Origin: Symsagittifera roscoffensis | Lineage: Eukaryota; Xenacoelomorpha; Acoela; Convolutidae | DNA: 64,000 bases | Assembly: GCF_963678635.1 (NCBI RefSeq) | Contig: NC_087069.1 | Location: 46,084,276-46,148,275 of the forward strand | Direction of reading: 5' to 3' | Shown here: piece by piece, positions 14,431-26,881 of the stretch | How positions within the stretch are numbered: the stretch's first letter is position 1 | Layout of the letters: every line of letters starts with the position of its first letter | Program-made: the position numbers and the translations under genes | The notes under the pieces: model-generated | The model's database searches: none | Seen by the model: the letters and a program-made list of their open reading frames with translations, nothing else | Told to the model about the DNA's origin: nothing

Positions 14431-15445
14431 TAACTTATCGAGTACCACCGGGACCCATATTAGGCTCTTCTCACTTATTCAAAAGAAGTTAAACTGTAAT
14501 AAAAAAAGGAAAATCTGATTTTTTATGCAGATGAGACTGTCATAAATTAAACTGCTAGAAAACCTGAATTAATCAGAGAAACCAGCAACCTTTGACAAGT
14601 TAAAAACTGACTTCAAACAAAAACAATGATACAACGAGACAAAACTTTGATAGAAAAGCAGTGGAAAATCAGGCAAAAGAATGAATAGAATAGCTATCAA
14701 TTACCTTGTTTGTTACTAATCAAACAAGCTGACTTCAATTGGAGAAGAAGCAAAAACAAGATTAAAATAATACTAATACAAGGATTGAAACTTGGAGACA
14801 ATAATTAATGAGAAAGCTACCGGTCAAAATGACTCGTTCTGATACTAAGTATTCACGTGGCTTATGCGTCAGCGGTTAAAACTTAAATAACAACAGTTGA
14901 ACCTAAACCAAACGACTTTAGGAAATAATTGCAACAAGAGAAGAAATGAGAGCATAGAGTTTAAAAGAAAAAACTAAAAAAAATACATCGTAAAGGATTT
15001 ACATATCTGTAAATTGTTCAAATTGCATATAAAAATTTAGGAACTTTGCATATCGACCATAAGTCAGGAAATAATACTGAAAAAAAATTAGAAATAACAA
15101 TTGAGTAAAAGCGTTTCAACTAAGCAGATATCTGTGCATAAAAAATGCAAGCAAAAAGTCAATTAGTGTTCGAATTGAAAAAATTTTTCATTTCTGTTTG
15201 GAAATAGTACCCAGATTTTATAACCTTGCATCAGGGCTGCTCTGAAATTTTCCTTCATCAGCTTTTGGATGAATTTATTCTAAGAAAATATCTCTTGGCA
15301 AAAATTGCAAGGCAAAAGTGTGAGTGTACTAATAAATTTTTTCACGTTTTTCTTCTATAGTTTTTTTTGTACCAAACAATTTTTTAAATCAAGTTATTGA
15401 TTAATTAAAGATAGTGAAAACCAACGTAAGTGATTACAGTTTCAG

Positions 15446-15506
15446 ATGCGCCCAAAAACGAGCTGTAAAAATCCACGGCACGCTCGCGATGAGATTTCAT
15501 TTGGCT
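15446..15506 (+). other. 61-nt exon-like block, copy 2
   Basis: Lies between TTTCAG and GTAAATGT. It starts ATG rather than AGG at the acceptor. The internal start gives M-R-F-H-L-A then a phase-0 donor. The bases that form the hairpin in copies 3 and 5 are partly changed here (ctgtaaaaat ... cacgctcgc), so the stem is weaker. Confidence 0.4.
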
Positions 15507-16969
15507 GTAAATGTACTGGATTTTTTGAAGCATGGAATCTATTTGGTAACAATTTTTAACATTTTGTTTGTTTTATGTTGATGAAACTTTCAAAATCTAT
15601 CAAATTCGGCGACAATTTTGTTATTTTTGCCAATTTTGTTCAACTTTTACTAATTTTTGCTGCTCAATTTAAGCATCTCATCAAAACGCCGGACCGCACA
15701 AACTCGATCTAAATCTTGAAATTGTTTTTAACACAATTTATCATCATAAAAATTACCCGTAGTTTTAGTAAAACTCTTTATAAGGCGTAACGCAAGAACT
15801 TCTGCTTGTTAAAAAAAAACAAGTATGGGTGGTTGTAAGTAAGTCACTCTTGTGGTTGTTTGCTGAATAGACTGGTTGCTTGTGTTATCATTAATTTTTT
15901 GATTTTTAAAATTTGATTTCTACTACAATTTTAATAACTATTTTACTTTTAAAAAATTATGTTTTTCTATGCAAAATGGGAATCATTTCAATTTTCATGA
16001 TTTAAAAAATAACTCTTTTTGATTAAGTGAAAAAACATCAAATTTTCAGTTACTACTTTCAAAAACACTCACGAAAAGCTTTCAGGGTGATTGGTTTTCT
16101 TGAAGTCATAGGAGTTAAAACAACAAACAATTCGATCCATTTGATAAACAGATTTTGCCATTGTTTCCTCACTTTTTTTAACGTGTAGTTCCGTTGGTGA
16201 ATCGATCCTTTTACTAAAAAGCTGGCCGGGAGAAAAAAAATCAACTAAATTGAAAAAAAAAACGTACCTAAGTTTGGTACGGACCATTTTGTTATTGCCT
16301 CAAATTTTATCTATTCAGTTTTAGCTTCTTAGGTCAGGGTTTAGTTTTTGTTTACAGGCTAGAAATTTAACTTTTGTTGGATGCACAAACAAAAATGTCA
16401 AATATGTTTGATTGTAGATGTTTTCTATCAGTTTTTATTGCAAATTTTGTTAAAGCAGAAAATTATATTTCGCCAAACAGTTAAATTGTTTTAAAAAAAT
16501 CAATTGAACTGATGATCTTGGAAATCAAATGTTTCCCCCCGGACAATTGGTATCAAGCATCACAAACCCTTGCAGTATTGGATCCATTTGAATTGGCAGC
16601 GGCTGCCCGTCTCTTGTACTGTAGTATAGTTGTTCCGAACTTTTTTAAAATAGGGAGGAGCTTTGCATTCGGGTGTGTTTTATGATTATTTTTTTTTGTT
16701 TTCCACACTAAATCAGGTACCACAATAAATTATCAGAATGCTCCGATCGACATTAGATATTACAATAGAACTTACATTATTGAGAAAAACTGGTTTGAAA
16801 TTTTTGGCTTTTGGTCTAATTTCGACAGAATCTGGTGTGAGAGGGTAGGCTTACAATAACTTTAAAAACATTTCAATTAAAAATTGATTAAAAACTTTTT
16901 TTGCATTTATTTTCGTGTCTTTGGTAGTTTTTCTTTGGTAAAAACCAAACTAGGTCATTACAGTTTCAG

Positions 16970-17030
16970 AGGCGCTTGAAAACGAGCTGCGAGAATCCAC
17001 GGCATTCTCGCGATGAGATTTCATTTGGCT
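16970..17030 (+). other. 61-nt exon-like block, copy 3
   Basis: Lies between TTTCAG and GTAAAAGT. A perfect 8-bp stem (GCGAGAAT/ATTCTCGC) with a 7-base loop CCACGGC sits just before the conserved ATG. The short reading is M-R-F-H-L-A. Essentially identical to copy 5 together with its flanks. Confidence 0.4.
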
Positions 17031-19006
17031 GTAAAAGTACTGATTTTTCAGCGGGTGGAATCTATAATGGAAACTGTTTATAATATCATAGGTCAATTAC
17101 GACTTTCGAAAACAGTTACGTAAAAACTGTTCTCAGAGTGATTGGTTTTCTTGCGATCCATGCAAATTGAGATCCATTTGCCCGTCTTTTGTACTGTAGT
17201 ATTGATGTTCCGAACTTTTTTAAAATGGGGAGGAGCTTTGCAATCGGGTGTGTTTTATTTTTTTTCTTTCTTTTCTTTTTCTCTTTTTGCTTTCCACATT
17301 AAATCAGATACCACAAAAAATTATCAGAATGGGTGAGAAAAATATCATATTAGAGCTATTTCAATTGTGATCCAATCAACATTAAAAGTTACAAAAGTTT
17401 ACTCATAGTGTCGAGAAAACTGGTTGAAATTTTTGATTTTCGGTCTTATTTCCGAAAAATTGGTGCTAAAATGGCGCAAGCTTGTAGTCTTATATTAGCT
17501 TAATGAAGCCTATTTCCAGCCGTGAAAATTTAGTTGTCTCAAACGAAAGTAGTTTTTGAAGTTTTTTACTACCATTTTGGTAATTAAGGATTGAAAAATC
17601 CGAAAATTTCGGCAAAGAAAATTCATTTTTCTAAAAGTTTGTTTCACATTTCTTTTCGTTTGTCTAGTAGTTTTTTTTCAAAAATATTTTCCAAGTTTCT
17701 TAATTTAATTTGAGTGTTAAGTTCGACTACTTTCTTTTCTTTTTTAGTTCATTATTTCACACCATGCACAAAAATTGATACTAATTGGAAAAAAATGCTT
17801 TCTTCGAGACTTTGGTCACAACATTCTGGGCTACGTGCTCAGTAACCGTTTTTCCTTGCTTTTAATTGCAAATTTTATTGTGATTGTAATTAATTTTATT
17901 TTTATCTAAGTTGTTTAATTAATTGATTCTAGAGAGATCTAATGTAACTTATCGAGTACCACCGGGACCCATATTAGGCTCTTCTCACTTATTCAAAAGA
18001 AGTTGAACTGTAATAAAAAAAAAGAAAATCTGATTTTTTATGCAAATGAGACTGTCATAAATTAAACTGCTAGAAAACCTGAATTAATCAGAGAAACCAG
18101 CAACCTTTGACAATTTAAAAACTGACTTCAAACAAAAATAATGATACAACGAGACAAAACTTTGATAGAAAAGCAGTGGAAAATCAGACAAAAGAATGAA
18201 TAGAATAGATATCGATTACCTTGTTTGTTACTAATCAAACAAGCTGACTTCATTTGGAGAAGAAACAAAAACATGATTACAATAATACCAATACAATGAT
18301 TGAAACTTGGACACATTAATTAATGAGAAAGCTACCGGTCAAAATGACTCGTTCTGATACTAAGTATTCACTTGGCTTATGCGTCAACGGTTAAAACTTA
18401 CATAACAACAGTTGAACCTAAACCAAATGACTTTAGGAAATAATTGCAACAAGAGAAGAAATGAGAGCATTTTGAGAGAAATAGAGTTTCACTAGAGTAA
18501 ACTAAAAAAAAATACATCGTAAAGGATTTACATATCTGTAAATTATTCAAATTGCATATAAAACTTTAGGAACTTTGCATATCGACCATAAATCAGGAAA
18601 TAAGACTGAAAAAATAAATTAGAACAAAATTTGAGTAAAAGCGTTTCAACTAAGCAGATATCTGTGCATAAAAAATGCAAACAAAAGGCAATTAATGTTC
18701 GAATTAGAAAAAATTTCATTTCTGTTTGGAAATAGTACCCAGACTTTGTAACCTAGCATCAGGGCTGCTCTGAAGCTTTCCTTCATCAGTTTTTGGATAA
18801 ATTCATTCTAAGAAAATATCTCTTGGTTCAACTCATTTTTGAGCAAAAAATCCTTTGCAAAAAAAATTGCCCGGCAAAAGTGTGAGTGTACTATTAAATT
18901 TTTTCACGTTTTTCTTCTGTAGTTTTTCTGTACCAAACAATTTTTTAAATCAAGTTATTGATTAATTAAAGATTGTGAAAACCAACGTAATTCATAACAG
19001 TTTCAG

Positions 19007-19067
19007 AGGCATCCGAAAACGAGCTGTAAAAATCCACGGCACGCTCGCGATGAGATTTAATTTGGCT
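19007..19067 (+). other. 61-nt exon-like block, copy 4
   Basis: Lies between TTTCAG and GTAAACGT. The zero frame has a TAA here, but the ATG frame stays open as M-R-F-N-L-A. This copy therefore favours the signal-peptide-start reading over the Cys-rich reading. Confidence 0.4.
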
Positions 19068-20360
19068 GTAAACGTACTGGATTTTTTGAAGCATGGAATC
19101 TATTTGGAAACAATTTTTAAAATTTTGTTTGTTCTATGTTGATGAAATTTTCAAAATCTATCAAATTCGGCGACAAATTTGTTATTTTTGCCAGTTTTGT
19201 TCAATTTTTACTAATTTTTGCTGCTCAATTTATGCATCTCATCAAAACGCCGGACCGCACGAACTCGATCTAAATCTTGAAATTGTTTTTACCACAATTT
19301 ATAATCATAAACATTACCCTTAGTTTTCGTAAAACTCTTTATAAGGCGTAACGCAAGAACTTATGCTTGTTAAAAAAAGTATGGTAGGTTGTAAGTAAGT
19401 CACTCGTGTAGTTGTTTGCTGAGTAGACTGGTTGATCGTGTTGTCATTAATTTTTCGATTTTTAAGTTTTGATTTTTTTCTACTACAATTTTGATAACTA
19501 TTTTACTTTTACAAAATAATGTTTGGAAAATGGAAATCATTTCAGTTTTCTTGATTTAAAAAATATCTTTTTTTGATTAGGTAAAAAAATATCAAATTAT
19601 CATTTTGTTATTGCCTCAAATTTTATCTATTCAGTTTTAGCTTCTTAGGTCAGGGTTTAGTTTTTGTTTACAGGCTAGAAATTTAACTTTTGTTGGATGC
19701 ACAAACAAAAATGTCAAATATGTTTGATTGTAGATGTTTTCTATCAGTTTTTATTGCAAATTTTGTTAAAGCAAAAAATTATATTTCGCCAAACAGTCAA
19801 ATTGTTTTAAAAAATCAATTGAACTGATGATCTTGGAAATCAAATGTTTCCCCCCGGACGATTGGTATCAAGCATCACAAACCCTTGCAGTATTGGATCC
19901 ATTTGAATTGGCAGCGGCTGCCCGTCTCTTGTACTGTAGTATAGTTGTTCCGAACTTTTTTAAAATAGGGAGGAGCTTTGCATTCGGGTGTGTTTTATGA
20001 TTATTTTTTTTTGTTTTCCACACTAAATCAGGTACCACAATAAATTATCAGAATGCTCCGATCGACCTTAGATATTACAATAGAACTTACATTATTGAGA
20101 AAAACTGGTTTGAAATTTTTGGCTTTTGGTCTAATTTCGACAGAATCTGGTGTGAGAGGGTAGGCTTACAATAACTTTAAAAACATTTTAATTAAAATTG
20201 ATTAAAAACTTTTTTTGCATTTATTTTCGTGTCCTTGGTAGTTTTTCTTTAAAAACTGTTTTCCAAGTGTCCTAATTCAATTTGACTGTCAAATAGCCAA
20301 TTTTTAATTTTTTGTGTTTAATTCTTTAATCACATTATACAACAAAAAAAACGATACTGA

Positions 20361-20549
20361 TTGGAAAGAATGTGGCCAAAATATTCTGTGGTACTGCTCA
20401 GTAACCGACTATCCTTGCTTTTAATTGCATTTATTATCGTGTTTGTAATCAATTTTATTTTTATCCTGGTTATTCATCTGATTAATTCTAGAGGTCCAAT
20501 TGGCTCTATTAGACCAAAATTAGTATCCTGCCATAAAACGTTTCTATGA
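20361..20549 (+). CDS. Small hydrophobic ORF in the mosaic unit (doubtful)
   Basis: A 62-residue frame with one strongly hydrophobic stretch (about residues 12-43, rich in L, I, V, F), long enough for a membrane span, followed by a polar tail with S-R-G-P-I-G-S-I-R-P. Diverged copies near 17,850-17,920 and 23,065-23,140 keep 'LSNRFSLLLIANFIV'-like residues but carry stops or indels. It may be one exon of a decayed membrane-protein family, or hydrophobic by chance because the DNA is T-rich. No family is recognised. Confidence 0.25.
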   Translation: MERMWPKYSVVLLSNRLSLLLIAFIIVFVINFIFILVIHLINSRGPIGSIRPKLVSCHKTFL

Positions 20550-20560
20550 GAGACGATGTT

Positions 20561-23420
20561 TACCAGCTTGAATACGTTGGCTCTTTTTCAGTGGTGGATT
20601 CTCAAAAAATTTTCGAAACTATTGACGTTTTTTTAAGCTGACCAAATTGATTTTCCGAGCTCTTACAAATCATTAGAAAAGCTAAGGTTTTCAATCCAAA
20701 AGAAACAAAGGGAAATTGTTCTAAGTTGTCCTAATTTAAGGTAGGTTCGGAGAAACCTACTTTGATCTCTTCGTTTTGTAGCTTGCCTTTTATTTAAAGT
20801 CAAACACTTGATAATTAGGGGAAAAGATAATCAAAAAAATTAGTTAGTAAAAGTACAAGGTTTTCTCACTCTGCTATGTGAAAACAACAGCCTGAAACCT
20901 TGAATTGAACTGAAAAACCAGCAAGTGTTTGTCGATTAAACAATCTGACTTTCAAAGATCAAGAAAAACAATGATACACAAACTTTGATAAAAAGTCAGT
21001 GCAAAATCAGACAAAGGAATGAATGGAATAGCTGTTGATTAACTTGTTGGTTACCAAATAAACAAACTGACTTAAAATGAAGAAAAAACAAAAAAAGAGG
21101 TTACAATGGTACAAATACAATGATAAAAAAGCAAGGGAAAATCAGAAATTAGAATTAACGGGATAGCTGCCAATTCGAAACGATCGCTCCGGTACTAGGG
21201 TGTTTAAATTTAATCTTCACTTTACTTTATAGATCTAATTATAAAATTGGAAAACAAATTGTCAAAATTTTGAAGCATGTATTAGAGGTTGAGACAAATT
21301 TTAAGACCAAATCAACTATTGAAAACGCATAACGCTTTTGTGAAAACCATGTTACAGTACGGAGTTATGGTTTATGCGTCAACGGTTAAAAATTAATTGA
21401 ACTTAAACCAAACGACTCGAGAAAATAATTTGCAACAAGAGAAGAAATGAGAGCATAGGATTTACAAAAAAAAATTAAAAACTTACATACTAATGGATTT
21501 ACATATCTATGAAATATTTAAGTTACATGTAAAATTTTGGGAAGTGTGCATACCTATCATTAGTCAGGAAACTGGATATATTCATTCGAGGAAAATATCC
21601 CTTGGTTCAAGTCATTTTTGAGGAAAAATTACCTGACAAAAAACTTGCAATTTAGTGTAATTATATCATAAAGTTTTCCCCCGTTTTAATCTGTTCTTTT
21701 TTTTGCGTAAATTTTTTTCATAAATCAAGTTAGTGATTAAAAATAGATAGTAAAAACCAAACTAAGTCATTAAAGTTTCAGAGGCGCTTGAAAACGAGCT
21801 GCGAGAATCCACGGCATTCTCGCGATGAGATTTCATTTGGCTGTAAAAGTACTGATTTTTCAGCGGGTGGAATCTATAATGGAAACTGTTTATAATATCA
21901 TAGGTCAATTACGACTTTCGAAAACAGTTACGTAAAAACTGTTCTCAGAGTGATTGGTTTTCTTGATTGGTTTTACGGGAATTAAAACAGCAAAAAATGT
22001 GGCCCATTTGATATACAGATTTTGTCCTTTTTTTAACGTGTAGCTCTATTGGTGAATCGATAGCTTTATTAGGAACCTTGCGTGGAGGAGAAGAGTTTCG
22101 GAAAACGTATCTAAATTTGGTACGGACCGTTTTGTTATTGCCTCAAATTTTATCGTTTCAGTTTTAGCTTTGTTCAAGGATTAGTTTGCTTTTACAAACG
22201 AGAAAGTTATGTATCGTTTAATGCAACAAATAATTTTGATTACAGATGTTTGCTATCAATTTTGATTGCAAGTATTGTAAAAGCGAAATTATATTTCATC
22301 AAAAAAATGAACTGTTTTAAAAAAATTCACTTGAGCTGATGATCTTGGAAATTAATTGTTCCACCGAACAATTGGCATCAAGCATAGCGAAAACATGCAA
22401 ATTGAGATCCATTTGCCCGTCTTTTGTACTGTAGTATTGATGTTCCGAACTTTTTTAAAATGGGGAGGAGCTTTGCAATCGGGTGTGTTTTATTTTTTTT
22501 CTTTCTTTTCTTTTTCTCTTTTTGCTTTCATCTTTAAATCAGATACCACAAAAAATTATCAGAATGGGTGAGAAAAATATCATATTAGAGCTATTTCAAT
22601 TGTGATCCAATCAACATTAAAAGTTACAAAAGTTTACTCATAGTGTCGAGAAAACTGGTTGAAGTTTTTGATTTTCGGTCTTATTTCGAAAAATTGGTGC
22701 TAAAATGGCGCAAGCTTGTAGTCTTATATTAGCTTATTTAAGCCTATTTTTAGCCGTGAAAATTTAGTTGTCTCAAACGAAAGTAGTTTTTGAAGTTTTT
22801 TACTACCATTTTGGTAATTAAGGATTGAAAAATCCAAAAATTTCGGCAAAGAAAATTCAATTTTTCAAAAGTTTGTTCCACATTTCTTTTCGTTTGTCTA
22901 GTAATTTTTTTTCAAAAATATTTTCCAAGTTTCTTAATTTAATTTGAGTGTTAAGTTCGGCTACTTTCTTTTCTTTTTTAGTTCATTATTTCACACCATG
23001 CACAAAAATTGATACTAATTGGAAAAAAATGCTTTCTTGGAGACTTTGGTCACAACATTCTGTGCTACTTGCTCGGTAACCGTTTTTCCTTGCTTTTGAT
23101 TGCAAATTTTATTGTGATTGTAATCAATTTTTATTTTTTTCTAAGTTGTTTAATTAATTGATTCTAGAGAGATCTAATTGGCTGTATTAGACCAAATTTA
23201 GCATCCTGCCATGAATTATTTTTATGAGGGGCGATATTTACCAGTTTGTAGCAGTGTTTTTGTCCTGAGTATTCCTAAAGGAGACAAGAATCGAGCTATT
23301 ACGACTGTGACGAACGACATTCTCAAACCAAGAGCTGAAAGAATAATTCCTGCCAAGGAGGCCAAAATGGAGGATGCATCGAGGTATAAGCAGTCTTACG
23401 TCTGATAGAATTACCTCAAA
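20561..23420. repeat. Mosaic repeat unit, copy 4
   Basis: From about 20.85 kb it resembles copies 1-3 at low identity. From 21.76 kb to 23.17 kb it is nearly identical to 16.93-17.93 kb, apart from an inserted 0.4-kb segment around 21.96-22.38 kb. The right end (about 23,205-23,384) has an open, less AT-rich frame containing 'PKGDKNRAITTVTNDILKPR' and ending at a GTATAAG donor-like site. That looks like a coding exon of unknown identity. Confidence 0.7.
21782..21842 (+). other. 61-nt exon-like block, copy 5
   Basis: Identical to copy 3, between the same CAG and GTAAAAGT borders, with the perfect hairpin and the M-R-F-H-L-A start. The identity extends about 130 bases to the right and only a short way to the left, so it was copied recently as part of a larger segment. 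Confidence 0.4.
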
Positions 23421-23999
23421 CCAGACAAGGTCTATTTGAACAGTAGAGGACTGAACAACGTGAAAAAACATCATAAAAGAAAGAGTTCTGAAAACAAAAA
23501 ACAGAATTGAACGACGCAGGCAATTAGCGAGTAATCGAGTGCAAGACAGACAACTGTCGGGGCTTCCATCTGTGGAATAAGGAACAACAGTAGAACGGTT
23601 AGTCATTAATTTTGATTTTCCAATGATATTCTCAGGTGCCACATGTCTGCCACTACTCAACAAAACTTTCTCATTATTTTTTCAAGTTTTTCCAACTAGT
23701 TTTAGTTTGTACCTTCAGATATCAACGGTTAAAACTAGCGACACCCCCTATTTCTCGTTTCATGCAAAGGTACTTTTAGGTGCCAACGTTCGAAGTTTGT
23801 AAGCATCCCCAAATGCGGCCGAAAACACATACATAGCTACATGCAAAACCTGCAACCGTTCATAACATCACGATAGCAGTCATTTGATTGCGTAACATGA
23901 AGATGTAGAATGCATCTAACAGAAAAATAAATTAAAAACATTAGCTATACAGTGACCCGCTTAAAGCACTTAGGCATGAATATACTTCCCTTTTGTAAC
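23421..23999. other. Intergenic, no supported gene
   Basis: About 580 bases with no convincing coding or repeat signal. The minus-strand open frame at 23,238-23,663 overlaps the plus-strand exon-like block to its left and reads as its antisense, so it is not called. Confidence 0.5.
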
Positions 24000-24684
24000 A
24001 GCTGTGTCGCTTCAAGCCAGCGTGAGATCGCGATATCGGTCTAAGCAAAACCAAGTGTGAGTAGGAAAGAAGAACCCATACAACATACTATCAAAACCCA
24101 TACTATCAAAACCCATACAACATACTATCAAAACCCATACAACATACTATCAAAACTTATAAAACATACGAAAAGAAGATCAGATCAAAAGGAAGTCAAG
24201 ACTAACCACAGGGCTAAAACCAACGCATTAATAAATGCACCACCAGGAGTAAAAATTAGAGGAAAAAAAGAACGCGAGGACAAAGATCGAAGAACATGCC
24301 AATAACGCGATTTTAATGAAGTTTCAAACAACTTTGCCCACGTATTGCAAACCTAACAGTCTAATCAGACTAAGACAACAAAGAAATGATCAAAACCGAA
24401 CAAAACTTCTTAAACTACCGACCTTCTGGCAAAGCTGGCTGATATTAACGTCAGCTAGGAAAATGAAAAATCACGGAACATCCGTGTTCATGAGTAAAAA
24501 ACTGACAAATGAAAAATCAGTTTTAGAAAATGCCTCGTTAAAGAAACGACGGGAACTGATAGAAATTCTCCAATTGCCGAATGAATAAAAAAGACGAAAG
24601 GGTTAGAGACGGCAGATGGCAGATTGTACAAGGAGACGGAAATCAATGGAACCTGATGCCAAACAAAATTGAAACAGAAACATA

Positions 24685-24965
24685 TTGTCTAAAAATAAAC
24701 AACTGCTTGCTAATATACAATGTCAGAAGCTTTCTAGAATATTCAAAAAGTGTTCTTTCTCGAATTTCATCCAAACAAAAAACATGTATGACATAATTTG
24801 CCTGACGGAAACATCGTTAACAGCAAATGCGGCCAAAGGTTCAATCTTTCTCGAGAAACTCGGAATGAACCAAAATGATCGACAAATCGTAAAATGCAAA
24901 ACAAACATGGAGGTGTATTGATCGGAATAAACAAAGAAACACCAAACTGCTCTGTTTCTTCAATT
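24685..24965 (+). pseudogene. LINE A endonuclease fragment
   Basis: Contains 'YDIICLTETSLTANAAKGSI', the classic LTET motif of APE-type LINE endonucleases, where the glutamate is a catalytic metal ligand. It is preceded in another frame by 'YNVRSFL', matching the usual YNVRSL start of the domain, so a frameshift separates the two. Downstream bases read as a weak 'GGVLIGINKE' segment after another shift, which matches the conserved GGGV block. Confidence 0.75.
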
Positions 24966-26084
24966 TTTGACTCAATTGCTTGATCCTCAAATTTCCACTA
25001 AAAAGCCGAAAACTAATAGCATGTAATTACTGCCATCCAAAGGGCAGTAAAAGTCGTTGGTGAACCAGTAACTGAATCATGTTTTGTCCTTTATTAAAAA
25101 AAAGCTATTGAACTGAATGTAAGAAACGTGCTCTTTGTTGTGGACATAATTTTTGCTAATGTTGATTGATCATTCCTAATATCCTCTGATAAAGATTAGC
25201 AGGCTTTTCTGGATGGGTTAGCTAAACTAAATTTTCAACAAACAGTTAGAGGGTAAGAAAAATCTCAACAAGATGTAATACTATGTAATCAACGCGAAAT
25301 TTTGTTATACGTGAAAGTGGACAGCCGACTAAAATCAGAAAGCACCACCAGTCGTCTGAAACCCAAATTTATTTTAGAAAAATTAACAAAAAACGATATC
25401 ACCTTTACCTCATTCTCATTTTCGAAAGCAAGCTGGGAGATCATAAACCAATGTTTTATGGAAAACCCGTTTAACCTGTACTGCCATAGCAATGTCAATC
25501 TCTTGACCGAATTGTGGTACTTTTAGTTAATTAACATAATCTCTAAACACTTTTTCCAGAAAATAAATCACAAAAGCTTGCTAGCACTTTGGGTGACCTC
25601 AGAAACATCAAATTGCACCAAAAAAGTAGAATAAAAAATTAAAAAGTGAAAATCTTTTTACCGATTACTGATAAAACAAAATCAATCTCTTTTAAAACAT
25701 CTTCAAATGAGCTTGAACAAAAATCAGAGATCATATGAAGAAGCTGTTTTGGTCAACGGAACTTCTGAAAACTGCAATATTACTTCAAAATGCCTGAAAA
25801 ACTGAGACCATAGCTGGTGATATTTTCTTGGACAATAAAATGCCGAGATCTGACGTAGATGAAGCTAACATGGTCAGCGAGCACTTTCAATCTGTTTTAC
25901 AGTTTTTTAGTTTTCCAAAAAACGTTCCACAAGGTAATCATGGGTTGATCCTTGAAAAAGCTGAGGTTTTTTTTTGCAGAAATTAATAAAATTAATGAAA
26001 TTATTAGAAATTTACCTGTGTATCAGAAACAAACCGTTGGCATTTGACGAGCAGTCTTTGAAGTTTTGCTGGTAAACATTTTTT

Positions 26085-26209
26085 GTACCCAAGGGGTTCA
26101 TTCTCAGACCTTTGATGTTCATTCTCCATCTAAATGACCTACCCGGGAGCTCAATCTCGGCAGCTTTGGCTATGAGGATTATTAAAAATTTGTATCAATT
26201 ATCCCTGTA
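26085..26209 (+). pseudogene. LINE A reverse transcriptase fragment
   Basis: The frame reads V-P-K-G-F-I-L-R-P-L-M-F-I-L-H-L-N-D-L-P, which aligns with the conserved RT block 'VPQGSVLGPLLFILYINDLP' of CR1/Jockey-type elements. The catalytic YADD block that should follow is not recognisable, and a stop occurs about 20 codons later. Confidence 0.8.
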
Positions 26210-26518
26210 GCGATAAACATAGACGCAAAAAGAATGTGGAATTAGGGCACCAGAACTTCTATGGAACGTAATATTTCAAAAACTAGAAAACTTGGCAACA
26301 AAAATAGTGCAATTGTGTAAACCAATATTACAATGTTCGAGAGAATAACCGAAATGATAGAACTCAGATTTGAAATAACTAAAGAATTAAACTGAACAGA
26401 AAAAGCAAAAAAAAAGATCAGCCAAAGCTCTTAAGGCTTTATCTTCTGTCAAAAGAAAATTTACAACAAAACCTATAAAAACGTAAGCATATAAAACATG
26501 TTGCCCCGTTTGTAAGCT

Positions 26519-26881
26519 GTGGCTCAACTTTATAGAAACCAACAAAAATTGATCTTAAAATCCTCGAAATTGTGCAAAAGAAAACAAAAACGTGGATTAC
26601 AGGCACATATCATGGATATAAAGACCATATTCACCTTGAGAGACAGCAGCTATCACTTTATCTACCGCATAAAATTATTATTGGCAAAACAGCCCTGCCA
26701 TGGGAAAAGTTTATTTCAATTGAAAAAAAATGGACAAACATGGTATTCGAGCCTGACGAAAAGTGAAACACAAAATTCAGATTCAAAAATTAAATCTATT
26801 TTTTTTCAGCGCCCTTGCATACTGACTAAGCTCAATAACGATTGCTTGAAATATAACATCATCGAATGCGAAAACACTTAA
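26519..26881 (+). pseudogene. LINE A C-terminal region
   Basis: Two overlapping frames (26,519-26,881 and 26,572-26,766) contain 'KKTKTWITGTYHGYKDHIHL', like the 'R(A)xRWIxGxYxxYxxRL' region after the RT domain of CR1-type LINEs. The frame changes show decay. Confidence 0.55.

Larger units (their letters stand above)
14431..17943. repeat. Mosaic repeat unit, copy 2
   Basis: Starts with 'taacttatcgagtaccaccg', which returns at 17,944 as the start of copy 3, giving a 3.5-kb period. The first part (to ~15.8 kb) is highly similar to 17.94-19.33 kb. The part at 16.30-16.92 kb matches 19.60-20.24 kb, and 16.93-17.93 kb matches 21.76-23.17 kb. The unit is therefore a mosaic whose segments have been copied separately. 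It contains two 61-nt blocks (15,446 and 16,970). Small open frames here are not supported as genes. Confidence 0.8.
17944..20560. repeat. Mosaic repeat unit, copy 3
   Basis: A near relative of copy 2: the first 1.4 kb and the 19.60-20.24 kb part align closely with copy 2, while the 1-kb segment at 16.9-17.9 kb is replaced by a diverged version. It ends at 'tctagaggtccaattggctc', close to the ends of copies 2 and 4 (tctagagagatctaat). It contains one 61-nt block (19,007) and the hydrophobic reading frame at 20,361. Confidence 0.75.

Noticed and set aside
23238-23663. 141-codon minus-strand frame
   Set aside because: Antisense to a better plus-strand coding-like block; no domain or splice support.
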